Shown: piece after piece, positions 10,877 to 23,537 of the stretch | Layout of the letters: the number at the start of each line of letters is the position of its first letter | How positions within the stretch are numbered: position 1 is the stretch's first letter | Source: Daphnia pulex | Taxonomy: Eukaryota; Arthropoda; Branchiopoda; Diplostraca; Daphniidae | Direction of reading: 5' to 3' | Length of the DNA stretch: 64,000 nt | Assembly (NCBI RefSeq): GCF_021134715.1 | Contig: NC_060023.1 | Span: 9,052,001-9,116,000 of the forward strand | The notes under the pieces: generated by a model | Database searches by the model: none | What the model saw: the letters and a program-made list of their open reading frames with translations, nothing else | Told to the model about the DNA's origin: nothing | Translations under genes and position numbers: made by a program

Positions 10877-11290
10877 TCACGTGGGTCTGCCATCATGAGC
10901 AACGGGCAGATTTGAATAGCCTGTCAAGTTTGGATGGATGTCATTTAGTTCAGAATACAGGTCCCAATGACGGAGTTCATTGGGATCGATTAAACACGCG
11001 GCAGTTTTTAGTGCTTCTGGCTTGAATCTGAACTTGAATTTACAAAACGAACTACCATAAAAATATGACACAGGGATCATGGGGTGAACTGGAAGATTCA
11101 AATGGTTCACAAATGGTGGTCGAACAGGAGAGATTGGTAAATGGGCTCCGGTGGCACGGAATCCATTATCATTGGCTTCGTACATTGTTTTTTGTTCCAC
11201 GCCGTCCCGGCTTTGGGAACTCAAAATCACATCACTTACACGATCTTGTAAAAATCGGGGTTCACTTTCCCGAAACACGGTCATGTTTAG
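10877..11290 (-). pseudogene. Inverted relic of an A/B-type cuticle gene
   Basis: The minus strand carries an exon-3-like block starting near 11222 with SRDGVEQKTMYEANDNGFRA then TGAHLPISP, which closely follows the SRSLDG..LYEADERGFRATGAHLPVAP segment of genes A and B. Upstream (11240-11290) is a degenerate exon-2 tail (RESEPRFLQ) before a GT. There is no signal-peptide exon, no TATA box and no recognisable C-terminal exon. It therefore looks like a broken, oppositely oriented copy lying between A and B. A functional antisense-oriented gene is less likely. Confidence 0.6.
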
Positions 11291-11454
11291 CTAATTTAAT
11301 TTTTTTGATTCAAAAAAGAAAAAGAAGTATGACTAAGAAACGCAACGTGATTGATTTCCCGTTTGTAAACAATAAAAAATCTCAACTGTGAATTGAAGTT
11401 TTCCCCCTTGAAAATTGACGAATGATTATGCAATTATCAAACAAACGTGTTTTT

Positions 11455-11570
11455 AAAAGGATTCGACCGTGGATGTAAACGATGCATGTCGCGTAGTATA
11501 CATGAGCACCAAGCATTCTTGGATAGGGCTTCCAATTTAGATGAATAATGCCATCCAACAGAATACAGGT
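11455..11570 (-). repeat. Relic repeat copy 3 of a cuticle-gene 3' segment
   Basis: This copy shares GGATTCGAC, ATTTAGATG and CAGAATACAGG blocks with 10850-10960 (copy 2, inside the pseudogene). It is the most diverged of the three copies. Confidence 0.35.
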
Positions 11571-11692
11571 TTTTTGACTGGGTCCATAAGGAGTGGATTG
11601 AACTCGTTATTTTTATTTCTTTTTCTTGTTTCTGATTTTTCTCTCAACTATGTCTAGTTGAACAACCATCGCAACGTTGCACTTGCGCCCAG

Positions 11693-11700
11693 TATATAAG
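11693..11700 (+). promoter_or_regulatory. TATA box of cuticle gene B
   Basis: TATATAAG is 116 bp upstream of the ATG at 11816. Confidence 0.6.
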
Positions 11701-11815
11701 AACAGTGAAAATGGTTTCCCAAGAACCAGAGACTCACTACTCCGTCGACGAGAAACATCAAGGATAGAGGAGCCTTGATCTTACAGGACTAACTGTGTTT
11801 ATAACTTCAATCAAA

Positions 11816-12680
11816 ATGATTTCGATAGTAAGTTCAGATTTCAATGGACGCTAGCAGTGTTGGTGGATTTTATTATCTGTGGAAAACCTCTATTCACGTC
11901 GTATTTTCGATATCAACAGGTGATTCTGGCTAGTTTAGCCGCGTTGGTTGCATCTGCTCCGGCACAAACCAAGACGGTTATTAACGTAGACGGACCCGAT
12001 GGCCATCACGTACAGACAGGCGAGCCAGGAAAAGCCGTTTCCGGTTATTTCACGTAAGTCGAAATGATTACATCGGTGTTTTGATCAAGGTTTAATTTTT
12101 CCCGTTAATTGCAATTGCAGTTCTCGAAACTCAGACGGTGTGGAAGAAAAAACAATTTACGAGGCCGACGAAAAGGGATTCCGAGCCACCGGAGCCCATT
12201 TGCCCGTCGCTCCTGGCGTCTTCCCCGTTCAACGTTATTCCGCATTTCCCTCGGTTTACCCCGTAGCCCCTTTGCTGCCCAGTTATGGTTACAGATACGC
12301 TCCTCAAAACTACTACCTCTATTATTATCCTGGTTACGTATCAGGTAAGCCAGGAAAACAAAAATGTCTAGCCATTTTGTATGTTATTTTGTACGTTTTC
12401 CCCCATTTTTTCAGGCAAATATGGTTCAGCTAAAGATTACCTGTCATCAATCTACGATGGGGGATACAGGACAGGAGAAGATTTTTCAGAATTGTCAATG
12501 ACACCAGAAGAAATGGCTGAGGCAAAAGAGCAATTGGAACAGATAACTCCCGAAGAACTTGCCGTCCTAACAGAACGTGGCCCACTTACGCCTTTCTTTC
12601 TGCCCATGATTTTGGCGAACAAGAAAAATATCATCATGATGATGATTGCAAACAAAATTTTGACGGCTATGGGCGGCTAA
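11816..12680 (+). CDS. Cuticle protein B with R&R chitin-binding domain (211 aa)
   Basis: Four exons: 11816-11827, 11920-12053, 12121-12344 and 12415-12680 (phases 0, 2, 1). Exon 1 encodes MISI. Exon 2 is the same length as in gene A (134 nt) and differs at only about five positions. The R&R half-domains are DGPDGHHVQTGEPGKAVSGY and TIYEADEKGFRATGAHLPVA. The Tyr-rich segment YAPQNYYLYYYPGY follows. Exon 4 is Glu-rich (MTPEEMAEAKEQLEQ) and ends with LTERGPLTPFFLP, NKKNIIMMM and ANKILTAMGG, the family tail. It is predicted to be a secreted, chitin-associated cuticle protein. A polyadenylation signal lies near 12800. Confidence 0.88.
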
Positions 12681-13649
12681 TGTTTCTTTTTTTTCAAGCT
12701 CATCACAAAATAGATTCGACATTTTCACAATGAAATTTAGAAAATTTTCTAGAAAATTCGAATGATTGTTAACCTTATTTAATGTTTTAAAAAAATTAAA
12801 ATAAACCGAACTAAACGTTGCTTTTTCGAATGTGACTATGTACATTTCTTTTGATCCCCACTAAGCAAATTGAAAAATAATTAATACAATTTCAACCGTT
12901 AATGTGTTCGAACTTATCAGTCTCCACCAGCAAAGTGCCCAAATAAGGGAAATGAACCAGACAAAAGTTGGGCTTCGCTTGAAAAAATCTGATAGCAAAT
13001 GAAACGGAAAATAACCGTGATTCAACGAAATAAAACAAAAAAATGCAAATTCAGCAATCTAAACAAATATTTCGATGAGAACGAAGAACAACGATAACTA
13101 GAAACTCGTTGATCAAACCCGAGGCCATTTGAGTTCCTTATAAACCTTTTGTTCCACTCTTAAATACATTGAGCTACGAATCATTAGAATGCAAACAACG
13201 CGAAACGGGTTGAAAATGTTGCCACGCTACTTCTCCGTTACGTTTCATCTCTAATAATTGGAGAGGAAAAAAAAAATGCTCAAAAATTGCATTGCGAAAT
13301 TCGGTAGAACAAACCGAATCACGTGATTGGCTGTGAGTTCAAATAAAAAATCCCCGAAATCTTTTCGGAATTTGCTGCATGTTCATAAGTTTTTTCACCC
13401 ACTGTCAAATTAGTGCATTCTACAGAGTCCTGATCGCATTCGCATTCTTCTTTCTAAGCTTTTATTGTAAATAACTACACAGTCCAGGTAGAGTCGTGAA
13501 GTTCAGTCGTGAACGCGGTTCATTTTGAAGGTTATTACCAATGTCCACTGTACCAGTTGTACCACTGTGCAGCAAGTAATACCTGTAAATTGTACATTGT
13601 TTTCATTTTTCAAATTGGAATTTCTGAAGTGCACGCAAAGCTTCGACGC
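12681..13649. other. Intergenic, no gene seen
   Basis: Spacer between genes B and C, A/T-rich, ending in the promoter of gene C. An open frame at 13509-13697 overlaps the TATA box and is not considered coding. Confidence 0.4.
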
Positions 13650-13657
13650 TATATAAG
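13650..13657 (+). promoter_or_regulatory. TATA box of cuticle-like gene C
   Basis: TATATAAG is 135 bp upstream of the ATG at 13785. Confidence 0.6.
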
Positions 13658-13784
13658 AAGTCGGGAAAATAATTGTCATGTATCAGACAGTCGCTAGTTA
13701 TCGACAAGACACATCCAAGCGAATAAAATATCAGGACTGGCAAGAGTCGACTTATTCACAATATTTCAAAGGAATAGAAACAAA

Positions 13785-14612
13785 ATGATTTCAGTTGTAA
13801 GTTAATTTTTTTGGATTAATTTTTCAATTTAAATGGAAAAACTTTGCCAAATAAAACAGGTGGTCATCTTTTGCATAACAACAATGGTGGCGTCTGCTCC
13901 GTCAGATGTTAGACCGGTTATTAACCCTGTCGCACCTGATGGTCATCAAGTTCAAGCAAGCGATGAACCCATTAAAGTTACTTCGGTCAATTTCCCGTAA
14001 GTTCCTCTAGCTGATAAAATTAAACCGATCTATAAGATTTTAATTTTATCTGTTGGTGTGATAAAGCTCTCAGATCACTGACGACAAAATGAAATCCAAA
14101 AGAATGTTTGACGTTGGACCCACAGGATTCCAGCCAAACTATTTTCCCGTTTCTCCTTCAGCGCTTCCGGCATTCTATTCCAGAGTAGGCCTACCTAACG
14201 TTTTCAGAAACTTTCCAGCAAGTTACTTCCCAGCCTACTACCCTGCCAATTATCCAGGTAAGTCAATTGAATAGTCTAAAAATATTGCTTTTAATTTTTG
14301 CTTTTTTTAACACTTTTGTCATCTAATGCTACGACAGATAACTACGGATTAGGCGAAAATTACGAAATTAAATCCGATGCCGAGGATTTACAAGACGCAT
14401 TAGGTGAAGAGTTGCGCCTTGCTTTTGGTGCTTTTACTACTACTACTACTACTACTCCTAAACCTTCTTCTTCTTCTTCTACTAGCGGTAACACCAAACC
14501 AAGTACCCCCACAAATCCCATGGCACCTATTTTTAACACTTTGATAGCCCTAAACAACATGCAGATGTTTAAATTGTTTCTGGCGAATACAGCAATGCTT
14601 GTCATGGGTTAA
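13785..14612 (+). CDS. Cuticle-like protein C, degenerate R&R region (204 aa)
   Basis: Four exons: 13785-13796, 13860-13996, 14067-14257 and 14338-14612 (phases 0, 2, 1). The exon 3 acceptor is taken as ATAAAG at 14066, because the next CAG would put a stop in frame. Signal peptide MISVVVIFCITTMVASA. The R&R domain has eroded: DGHQVQASDEP replaces the QTGEPGKA stretch, and RMFDVGPTGFQPN replaces the Y-x-A-D-E-x-G-F core, so chitin binding by this motif is doubtful. Exon 4 starts with an acidic segment (KSDAEDLQD), has a Thr/Ser linker, and ends in NPMAPIFNTLIALNNMQM then ANTAMLVMG, homologous to the tails of A, B and D. A polyadenylation signal lies near 14735. Confidence 0.8.
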
Positions 14613-15306
14613 GGGTCTGTATCCGCCGAAAACATCAAACACATTATTGGGACTATATAATCACTGTATCAAATTTTGTGATCTAATTTCAATTTTCCTA
14701 CTTAATTCAAATTAAATTATTATTCGGAAAAGGAAATAAACGGTTTTTGTCGGGGAACCTTGAATGCATTTAAATCACTTTGCAGTTACAATGTTTATCA
14801 TTCAAAACAATTATTCGTTTTTATCGACTTTAAAGAATTCCTGAATTTCTATCACGAATTAGCAACTCAACACACGTAGTCTGAAATCATTTTCGAGAAA
14901 TAAAAATTGGAAAAGGAATTGAGGAACAGAAAAACGATTAAAAAAAGGGTTCCAGTTTGATTTTTACAGAAGTAGAGCTCGCGGCAAATGTTATGTGAAA
15001 TAAAAAAGACGACTGATTTCCAAAACAAGTGAATCCAAAATCCAGTTTTCTCCACTTATTATACGAATCTGTAAAGCCACTACAGGGGGAGTGTTTGACT
15101 TTGAATCACTATTAAGGAATGCGACGTCTTATTCGTCCGAGAGTTCAACAACCACCAGTACAATCCGTAAAAGGAGTCTGCTTTAGTTAACTAGCGCTTC
15201 AGGTTTAAGTTTTCTTTCTTACAGCCAAGCGCATTTTCATTTGACGTTTTTTTTTCCCTTGGCGCATTGTTACGAAAATGCACAAACCTGAATCTGAACT
15301 AGTAGA
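14613..15306. other. Intergenic, no gene seen
   Basis: Spacer between genes C and D with no supported reading frame. Confidence 0.4.
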
Positions 15307-15312
15307 TATAAG
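15307..15312 (+). promoter_or_regulatory. TATA box of cuticle-like gene D
   Basis: TATAAG is 134 bp upstream of the ATG at 15441, the same distance as in gene C. CATCAGAGTGAG around 15338 is at initiator distance. Confidence 0.5.
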
Positions 15313-15440
15313 TAGCCGAGAAAACTCTTTGCCAAGCATCAGAGTGAGTACAGCTAGGTGTTGGTGAAGACACAAGCGAATCCGGTGGCAATTTCAAAGA
15401 AATTCGAAAGCATTTTCATTGGCCAATCGGAGAAATTAAA

Positions 15441-16234
15441 ATGCTTCCAATTGTAAGTTAAATTTTTGTTTTACTTTTCTAAAATTAGGCGCTGTTTTGA
15501 TTGTTTTTAAAAATTGAATTGGTTTTCGATAAACTTTCAGGTGATAGTGGCTTGTTTAGCAACAATGGCTATGTCTGCTCCAACAGATACCAGACCGACA
15601 ACAACTATTGTCGCTGACGGACCGGAAGGCCGTCTTCTAGAAGCGGAAGAACCTGGCAAAGGTTTCTGGGGCTACATTAGGTTAGTTTACTGAATTAAAT
15701 GATTATTTTCGTGTCAAACATTCAATCGTTTTTTTCCCCATTGTGAAGTTCAGAGACTGATGACGGCCAGGTCGAGCTCCAGACAATTGATGGGAAAACA
15801 ATTACTACTAGACTAAACCAATTATCCGTCTCTCCTGCTGTTCGTCCAGGAGCATACCCATATCCGATGAGCCCAATCGCACCAGGCTACGGATATCGAT
15901 ATTTCCCAAGAAATACTTTCCCCGCCTACTATCCTTTCTATCAACAAGGTCAATTTCTTTATTCAAAATGTAATTTTTTTACGCTATCATTTCATAACGC
16001 TCTTTGTCGACTTTCCTCTCAACAGGTCAATACGATTTTGACGGCAATCTGGAAACCAAATCTGACGCCGAGGAACTGTATGAAGTTATTAACGTCAACG
16101 GCGATGGCACCCGACAAACTCCCACCCCTACTCCAAATCCTTTGGCACCCCTTTTTAACACCATCATAACATTGAATAATCTGCAAATGGCTGCACTAAC
16201 ATTGGCAAACCTTGGCATGATTATCATTGGTTAA
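15441..16234 (+). CDS. Cuticle-like protein D, R&R consensus lost (186 aa)
   Basis: Four exons: 15441-15452, 15541-15680, 15749-15948 and 16026-16234 (phases 0, 2, 1). Exon 1 encodes MLPI and exon 2 completes the signal peptide (VIVACLATMAMSA). DGPEGRLLEAEEPGKGF is recognisably the first half of the R&R domain. The second half reads VELQTIDGKTITTRLNQLSV and keeps neither the aromatic nor the A-D-E-x-G core. A Tyr/Pro-rich segment (YGYRYFPRNTFPAYYPFY) follows. The last exon has KSDAEEL and ends NPLAPLFNTIITLNNLQM, then ANLGMIIIG. It keeps signal peptide, Tyr-rich spacer and tail but not the chitin-binding motif, so it may act in the cuticle through the tail rather than by binding chitin (inference). 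Confidence 0.8.
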
Positions 16235-18800
16235 ACGTTTTGAAGAAACTTCGCCCCAACAAATGATACTGGACCTACTTTTTTTTTATACTCTTCTACA
16301 AAAACAAAATTTTGAAATCTTCATTTCATCTATTCAATCCCAATTAATTTATTATTTCTAAAAGGGAAATACAAGACTTGTGTTTAATTTTTTCATTTTT
16401 TTGTAAAAATATTTTTTCAAATTTAAATAACGTTATCAAGCCTTTTTGTTTTACTGCTAATTAAAAGTGGTACAGACATTCTTGCTGGGCGAGTTTTCGA
16501 TTCTTTCTTGCTATGAGTTTTTGTCAGTATTAAATCATCAAGTGCGCACGAAAAGAATACAAAATGTGTCAATCAGGATTCAAGTAATGGAAAAAAAATC
16601 TTTAATTGCAACAGGAGAAAAAAATTAATTCGACAATTGAAACGAGAACAATTCCAACTACCGCGATGACGGTGCGAGAAAAGAACTTGGAAAAGAGCTA
16701 ACTGTCAAATTCAACAAAAGGATATGAACATGAAATTCAAGAATTCCTTTATTTCAAAATGATAACAAGTTCAGCAAGATTAATCCCAGTGATTTTGTTA
16801 TGTTAAATTCCAAAAAGTTTTAAACACAAAAGACGTGTCGTTGGCTCGTTGCCTCTGGATTCCGAATAAGGATGACGATGTCAAGAGTGCACAAGCTCGA
16901 AAGTCATCCTTAAACGGCATCGCTTTCCTTGTTTCAAATTCAAGTTTTTTTCGCGTCTAACCCTCCAAAGATTTTCATCTGTTGCCTTGTCTGTTGCGTC
17001 CCAATAGTTCAACTGAGAGTTGTCGACTTTTGCTCATCAAAACAGGAAAAGTGTACTACATTATCTTGGAATAAAACGGAGTAAAACAAGGGCCTCTTTC
17101 CAATGTTTTCTTTCACTATTATTAGGCCTCTAAACTACACTGTGATAACTAAATGACCGATGATCGCATGAGCGAACCAACTCTCCTTAGCTCCGAGAAG
17201 CCGAGAAAAATAAAATAAAAAGTTGGATTGGCCCAAGAAAATAATTGGGAGTTGCTGAATAGAAAAAATTCAAATGAAAAGGTGTTAGCCGATTGGGCCG
17301 ACCGGGAGAACCACACAGTTTCCCTGTGACAAAGCGCAGAGTACAAGACAATTTCTTACTTCTTCCGTCACAGACAGTTGTTATTATATTGCATAATTTG
17401 AACCAGGGAAGCTCGTGCTAGTTTATCAGCAATATGTCAACAACCTCAAGCGAGAGAATAAAGGTAGCGATTTTCAAAACTCAAAGACCTAACGGAATGC
17501 TCATTATCGTAGGAGACCGATAGTTGGAAAAAATTGCCTTTACGAATCATCTTTTTTTAACAAATGTGATAAAGCCAAGTTTCACGAATATTTGTCAACA
17601 AAAACATGTAAAATGTGACACACAAAGTCTGCATATTGTTCTGAATGCATCACATGATTATTTTAAAAATCAACTTCGTGTTATAAGATAACCATGGTCA
17701 GTGCCATTTTTATATGGAGGGGGGGGGGACCTCAAAAACAAGCCGTTACTGTCAAACCAATTTTTTCCCTGCCAACAACAAAGCAAAGCACCATGGGAAA
17801 AAGGGATCAGACAGTTTAAAAGAATACCGAGTACTGAGCTATAATAACGTGCATTTGGTATTCGTTCCAATGCTGGAAGTCGCAGATTGGAATGGGTGAC
17901 AACTAATCGAAACTAACCTTATTGTTGTGTAGCCCATAACGGACGTTTAGTTGATCTTAATAATCGGCTTGCGGGCCCGCGCCCGCTGGGAAATAAACTA
18001 TGATGTTGAACCGAACGTTGCAGCACGTCTCTCACTCAACTTTTTGGTATGGGGTTTCCCTGTATGAAATAATGAACATAATTATTAGGTTTATCATTAC
18101 ATAATTTTTGTCAAATATGAAACAGAAATATGGGATTTTTACGCTGCACGTTGGCTGTAGGCAAGTCAATTCCCGAGAACGATTTCCATAGAAATAATGA
18201 GATTCACTGAATTTTTTCGCGCACTGATAACGATGTTTACTCGCTAGTTAGACGTTTTTTTAGTATACTGTTAGGCTACAGCATGTTATCCATTCAAAAC
18301 CGAATCTCTTCGTGAAGAACATAATCACGACATGGTAATAAGAGTGCAACATCTCTCATGGCGGCAGCATGGCGGAGGTACTGACTGGTTTTCATTTCAA
18401 CCAGACTTAACATAACCTACTACTAGTCTTTGATATAATTATAATTCTCCTAAGAACGAAGATAGTGGAAATTCAAACCTGTTTTGTATAATCTCCTTGA
18501 TTACAGTTGGTGCAATTAGATTTTCCACTCTCAGCTTCAGGGTTGAACAGCCTTTGATTCACGAGTATATGTGTGTGTCTTCTGCTCGATTCACGTGTTG
18601 TGTCACTTTTGTCCCTCTGGCACAAGTTTTCTAATTCTATAAACTTGTTAATAATTAATGTAAGGATAAACTATCTGAATTTTTAATCCTGATATACAGC
18701 CTCAAAATAGTCAACTTTCGAATTTTGTTGTTGAGAAGATGGCACATTTTTTTTCTCCATTTAGGGAATGTAGGTCAAATATCCTCCGGTAGATGGACAG
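16235..18800. other. Intergenic, no gene seen
   Basis: About 2.5 kb between gene D and the thiolase. It holds a run of nine G near 17720 and a GC palindrome GCGGGCCCGC near 17970. No coherent exon pattern is seen on either strand. Confidence 0.4.
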
Positions 18801-18808
18801 TATAAAAG
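18801..18808 (+). promoter_or_regulatory. TATA box of the thiolase gene
   Basis: TATAAAAG is 94 bp upstream of the ATG at 18895. CATTCAG at 18832-18838 lies at initiator distance. Confidence 0.6.
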
Positions 18809-18894
18809 CTTGAGAATTGATTTCATTACGTCATTCAGAGCAGACGATTCTTCGAGAGTTGTTTATAAAATTTACCCACCTTTAATTTTCAAAA

Positions 18895-20406
<1,512 letters not shown>

Positions 20407-21452
20407 GTTTCAGTCGAATGCAATCTCGCACCTAGTGCCATACCTATAGATAGTTTTGATTACCATTTAGAGCTTTACCAATTTTTTTTTCTTTTTGAGA
20501 AACACATACAAAAACATTGTTGAATTTACCCATTGTTGTTTTCATAGCATTTGTATCTCGAAGTGATCGTAGGTCGTGGGAGCTGATCTTCTGGCCTCAA
20601 GGACACCTGAGAAATGTTTGCTAGAAGGCTCGGAGAGAATCGTATTCACTCTCCCGCTGGTATCTTCGCTTGGCCTCCGTCGAGTCTTATAGAAAATGCA
20701 AACGTATTCGAATTCGACGCTCTCCTTCCTGTTAGTTTCAGTTCAAAATGGCAAGATATATCGCAATCCTTTCTTGAAATCTGACATCGGTATTGTATAA
20801 AATGGCAAGGGGGTCATCAGAGATGAGATTAATCGTTTTTTACCATAATAAGTGAGAGCTCGACTCTTCCTCCTTTGTTGAAGGTGACCCCGGAAAAAGA
20901 AATGATGCATCTCTGTTCAAGGGCACCCGCTCTCTGGATTACTAGTGCACGATAATCAATCAATCAGTCGTTGATCAACTGAGCTTTTCCCTTCTCTTCC
21001 TGTTTAGAAAACCCATTAAATTTCCCCCATTGTCATTAGAAAGAAAGAGAAGGCTCCAAGAAAACATACGGTCAAAGCTCTTCTTGTGCGACACAAATTG
21101 CGTAAAAGGCGATGTGAACTTAGACTCAGTTCAACCAGTTTCTTTTGTCATCCGTGTCTGTCGCCGACTACTACCGGGTTCTCTTTTCTTTTTTTCTTTC
21201 TACAACACGAAAAATGTCTTAAATAAGAAGTTGATTGGAGATTCCAATCAAGTTTTTATAACTGTTTTGTATTGGAGAACCAGTTGTATGGTCATTGCTC
21301 TTCCAGGCGAGCATTGAGCTTACATACTTTTGAGATTTAGTCCACAACAAAATTTATAACATAAATTAAAAGCAAAAAAGGACATCACCGAATTGAAAAT
21401 AAATCACGTTATTCCCCACCCAAAGTTTGAACTTATGTATCCCGAACCAAGA
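20407..21452. other. Intergenic between convergent genes, no gene seen
   Basis: Space between the thiolase (plus) and cuticle gene E (minus), covering both 3' UTRs. An open frame at 21030-21317 shows no motif or splice context. Confidence 0.4.
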
Positions 21453-23537
21453 TTAACGGTAGTAATACGCTGATTCTGGATAAATAGCGTAGTACATCGG
21501 TTCCGGCTGGGCGGGTTGCTGCTGAGCGTCGAGCCACAGTTGGTAATACAATTCTCGCAGGAATGTTTCGTCTATGGCATACAACTGATCTCCCGATTCG
21601 AATTTCGAGTTCTCTTTCTTGTGAGCGATGAGCTGCTCGCCATCATTTTCAGGTAAATCCATTAGGACGCGAAATGCTCCTTCCAATTCCTCGTTGGATT
21701 CTCCCTGGTCTTGGGTGATGACATCGCTGACTTTCGATCGCGGTCGATCCTCTTCTTCAATTTGAAAATGACGAAGGAAATTTTGGTAGTCGTCGTAAGA
21801 GACGACTTGCTGCTCGCCAGATGATAAGGCCTCCAGCATTCTTTGGTAGTCGGATGTAGCTGAAAAGTCATCCTCTTTTCTTGAGATTTTCTCTTGTTTA
21901 TAGTCATTGTAGGATTTAATAAGATCGTCTTCGAATTTCGATCGATGATTTTCCTTGCTGTCAACTTTTTGCTTGGGATTGCTGTAGAACTGGTTCAGGT
22001 ATTCCTGGAGCATTGCGTTGAGGTACTCTGAAGCTTGATCTTGGCTTTCAGCCTGGCCCCAATCTTGGTCTTCATCGGCTTGGGCACCGTCGGAAGCAAA
22101 TGGATCACCCGCAGCATCGATAATTATAGCATCGTCAGTGTAAATTTCATCGTCGGTTGGGCCTTGAGGCTGAAAGTTAAACAATGGAGCAATATTGTAA
22201 AGGTCTGAAGTGTCGATCTCTGGATTGGTTGTATCATCTTGACTGTAGCCTTCCTCTTGTCCGTCGACATCAGAATTAGATGGGAGTTGAAGAATAACAA
22301 CACCTTCATCATCACCAACTTTCTCTTGTTCCGCCTCGCTCGGTTCACCTTGTGAAAATAATTGGATTTGGCTGTTGAATTGTTGTCCCGCCAGACCAGA
22401 TTGGGCTGGAGCAACCACAACAACAAATTGGTCTGGTTTCACTTCCTCGGTTACCTTTGGCGGTACAATTTGAACGACATCTTGTTCTTGGACGGAAGCA
22501 TCTGGAATCTTTACGGCCACCTTATCCGCAATTTTGTTTGAATCGCTTTGCGAATCGGCTTGAAGGGTGACGGGCTTCGATGGAGGAGCAACAATTTGTT
22601 CGGCAACGATCTTGTCATCTTGCGACGTAAGTGAAGCTTGGCTTCCTTTTTGTACCAGCGGAGTGGGTTCATCAAAGTCGGGAATGTCGAGGATAATCGC
22701 ATCAAAGCCGCCCTCTATCCCCGGTGTCACCTTCTCTTCGTTTTCCAAAGTAGGATTCTGAAAACCATCCTGCTGTTGAGCGACATCAAAGAGAGGAATT
22801 TCGAAGATGAATGCATCGCCGGCCTCGGTCATTGGTGCATTTAGAAGCGCGGGAACTTGAACGCTATCCTGTTGAGCGACGTCAAGAACTGGAATTTCAA
22901 GGACAATGGCATCCGTGCCGACTTCTTTCTCCGGTGTCACCTTCTTCTTCTCTTCGTTTGGCAATGCGGGGACTTGAAAGATATCATGTTGAATGAGACT
23001 TGGAATTTCGTAGATAATCGCATCCGCGATGGATTCTTTCACCGGCTTCTCCTCTTTATTTTCGGAGACCTGAACGCTTTCTTGCTGAGCGATCGGCTTC
23101 TGTTCAGCTTCGGAAACGGATTTGACAGTTAGACGTGGTCGATACCCTTTTTCATCGGCTGTGTAATCTACTTGATAGACTTTGTCTTCATTGATCCAGC
23201 TAAGTAAATTACAAAATAAGAGAATGTGTAATTCAATTATTTTGTGAAATAAGTAAGTACTCTAGTTACCTGTATGAACCTTTGACACTCTTTCCTGGTG
23301 TGCCCTCTTCAAACCGGGAGTGCGAATCCGCTTTGTAGTCGATCAAGACCGAATCGGTAGGATTACCAATCGGCAACGATTGAGACAAGGCGCAAAAACC
23401 TAACAAAATCTACAGAAATGTTTTCAATATTTTAATTCTCTGAACTGACAAAAAATTAAAAAAAAAAAGAGTCTGAACTTGAATTACAACTTTGAAAAGC
23501 GAACGAATTAAAATGTACTCACCCCGAAGGCAATCAT
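21453..23537 (-). CDS. Large acidic R&R cuticle protein E (633 aa)
   Basis: Three exons on the minus strand: 23537-23523, 23409-23270 and 23199-21453 (phases 0, 2). Exon 1 encodes MIAFG; exon 2 completes the signal peptide (ILLGFCALSQSLP) and starts the R&R domain (YKADSHSRFEEGTPGKSVKG). Exon 3 completes it (DKVYQVDYTADEKGYRPRL). The remaining ~550 residues are Glu/Asp/Gln-rich, low in Cys and probably disordered. They contain at least four copies of a short motif [T/A/G/F]-D-A-[I/F]-[I/V/F]-x-[E/D]-I-P, often followed by DVAQQ and a Q-V-P-A-L phrase (residues roughly 105-230), plus a weaker DDAIIIDA. The C-terminus is Tyr-rich (MYYAIYPESAYYYR). It is a cuticle matrix protein by domain; the role of the acidic repeats is unknown. 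The start is set by matching the micro-exon plan of its paralogues. Confidence 0.85.

Noticed and set aside
14436-14483. ACT/TCT trinucleotide tracts in gene C as a possible microsatellite or frameshift
   Set aside because: They encode an in-frame Thr/Ser linker in an otherwise intact exon, so they are coding.
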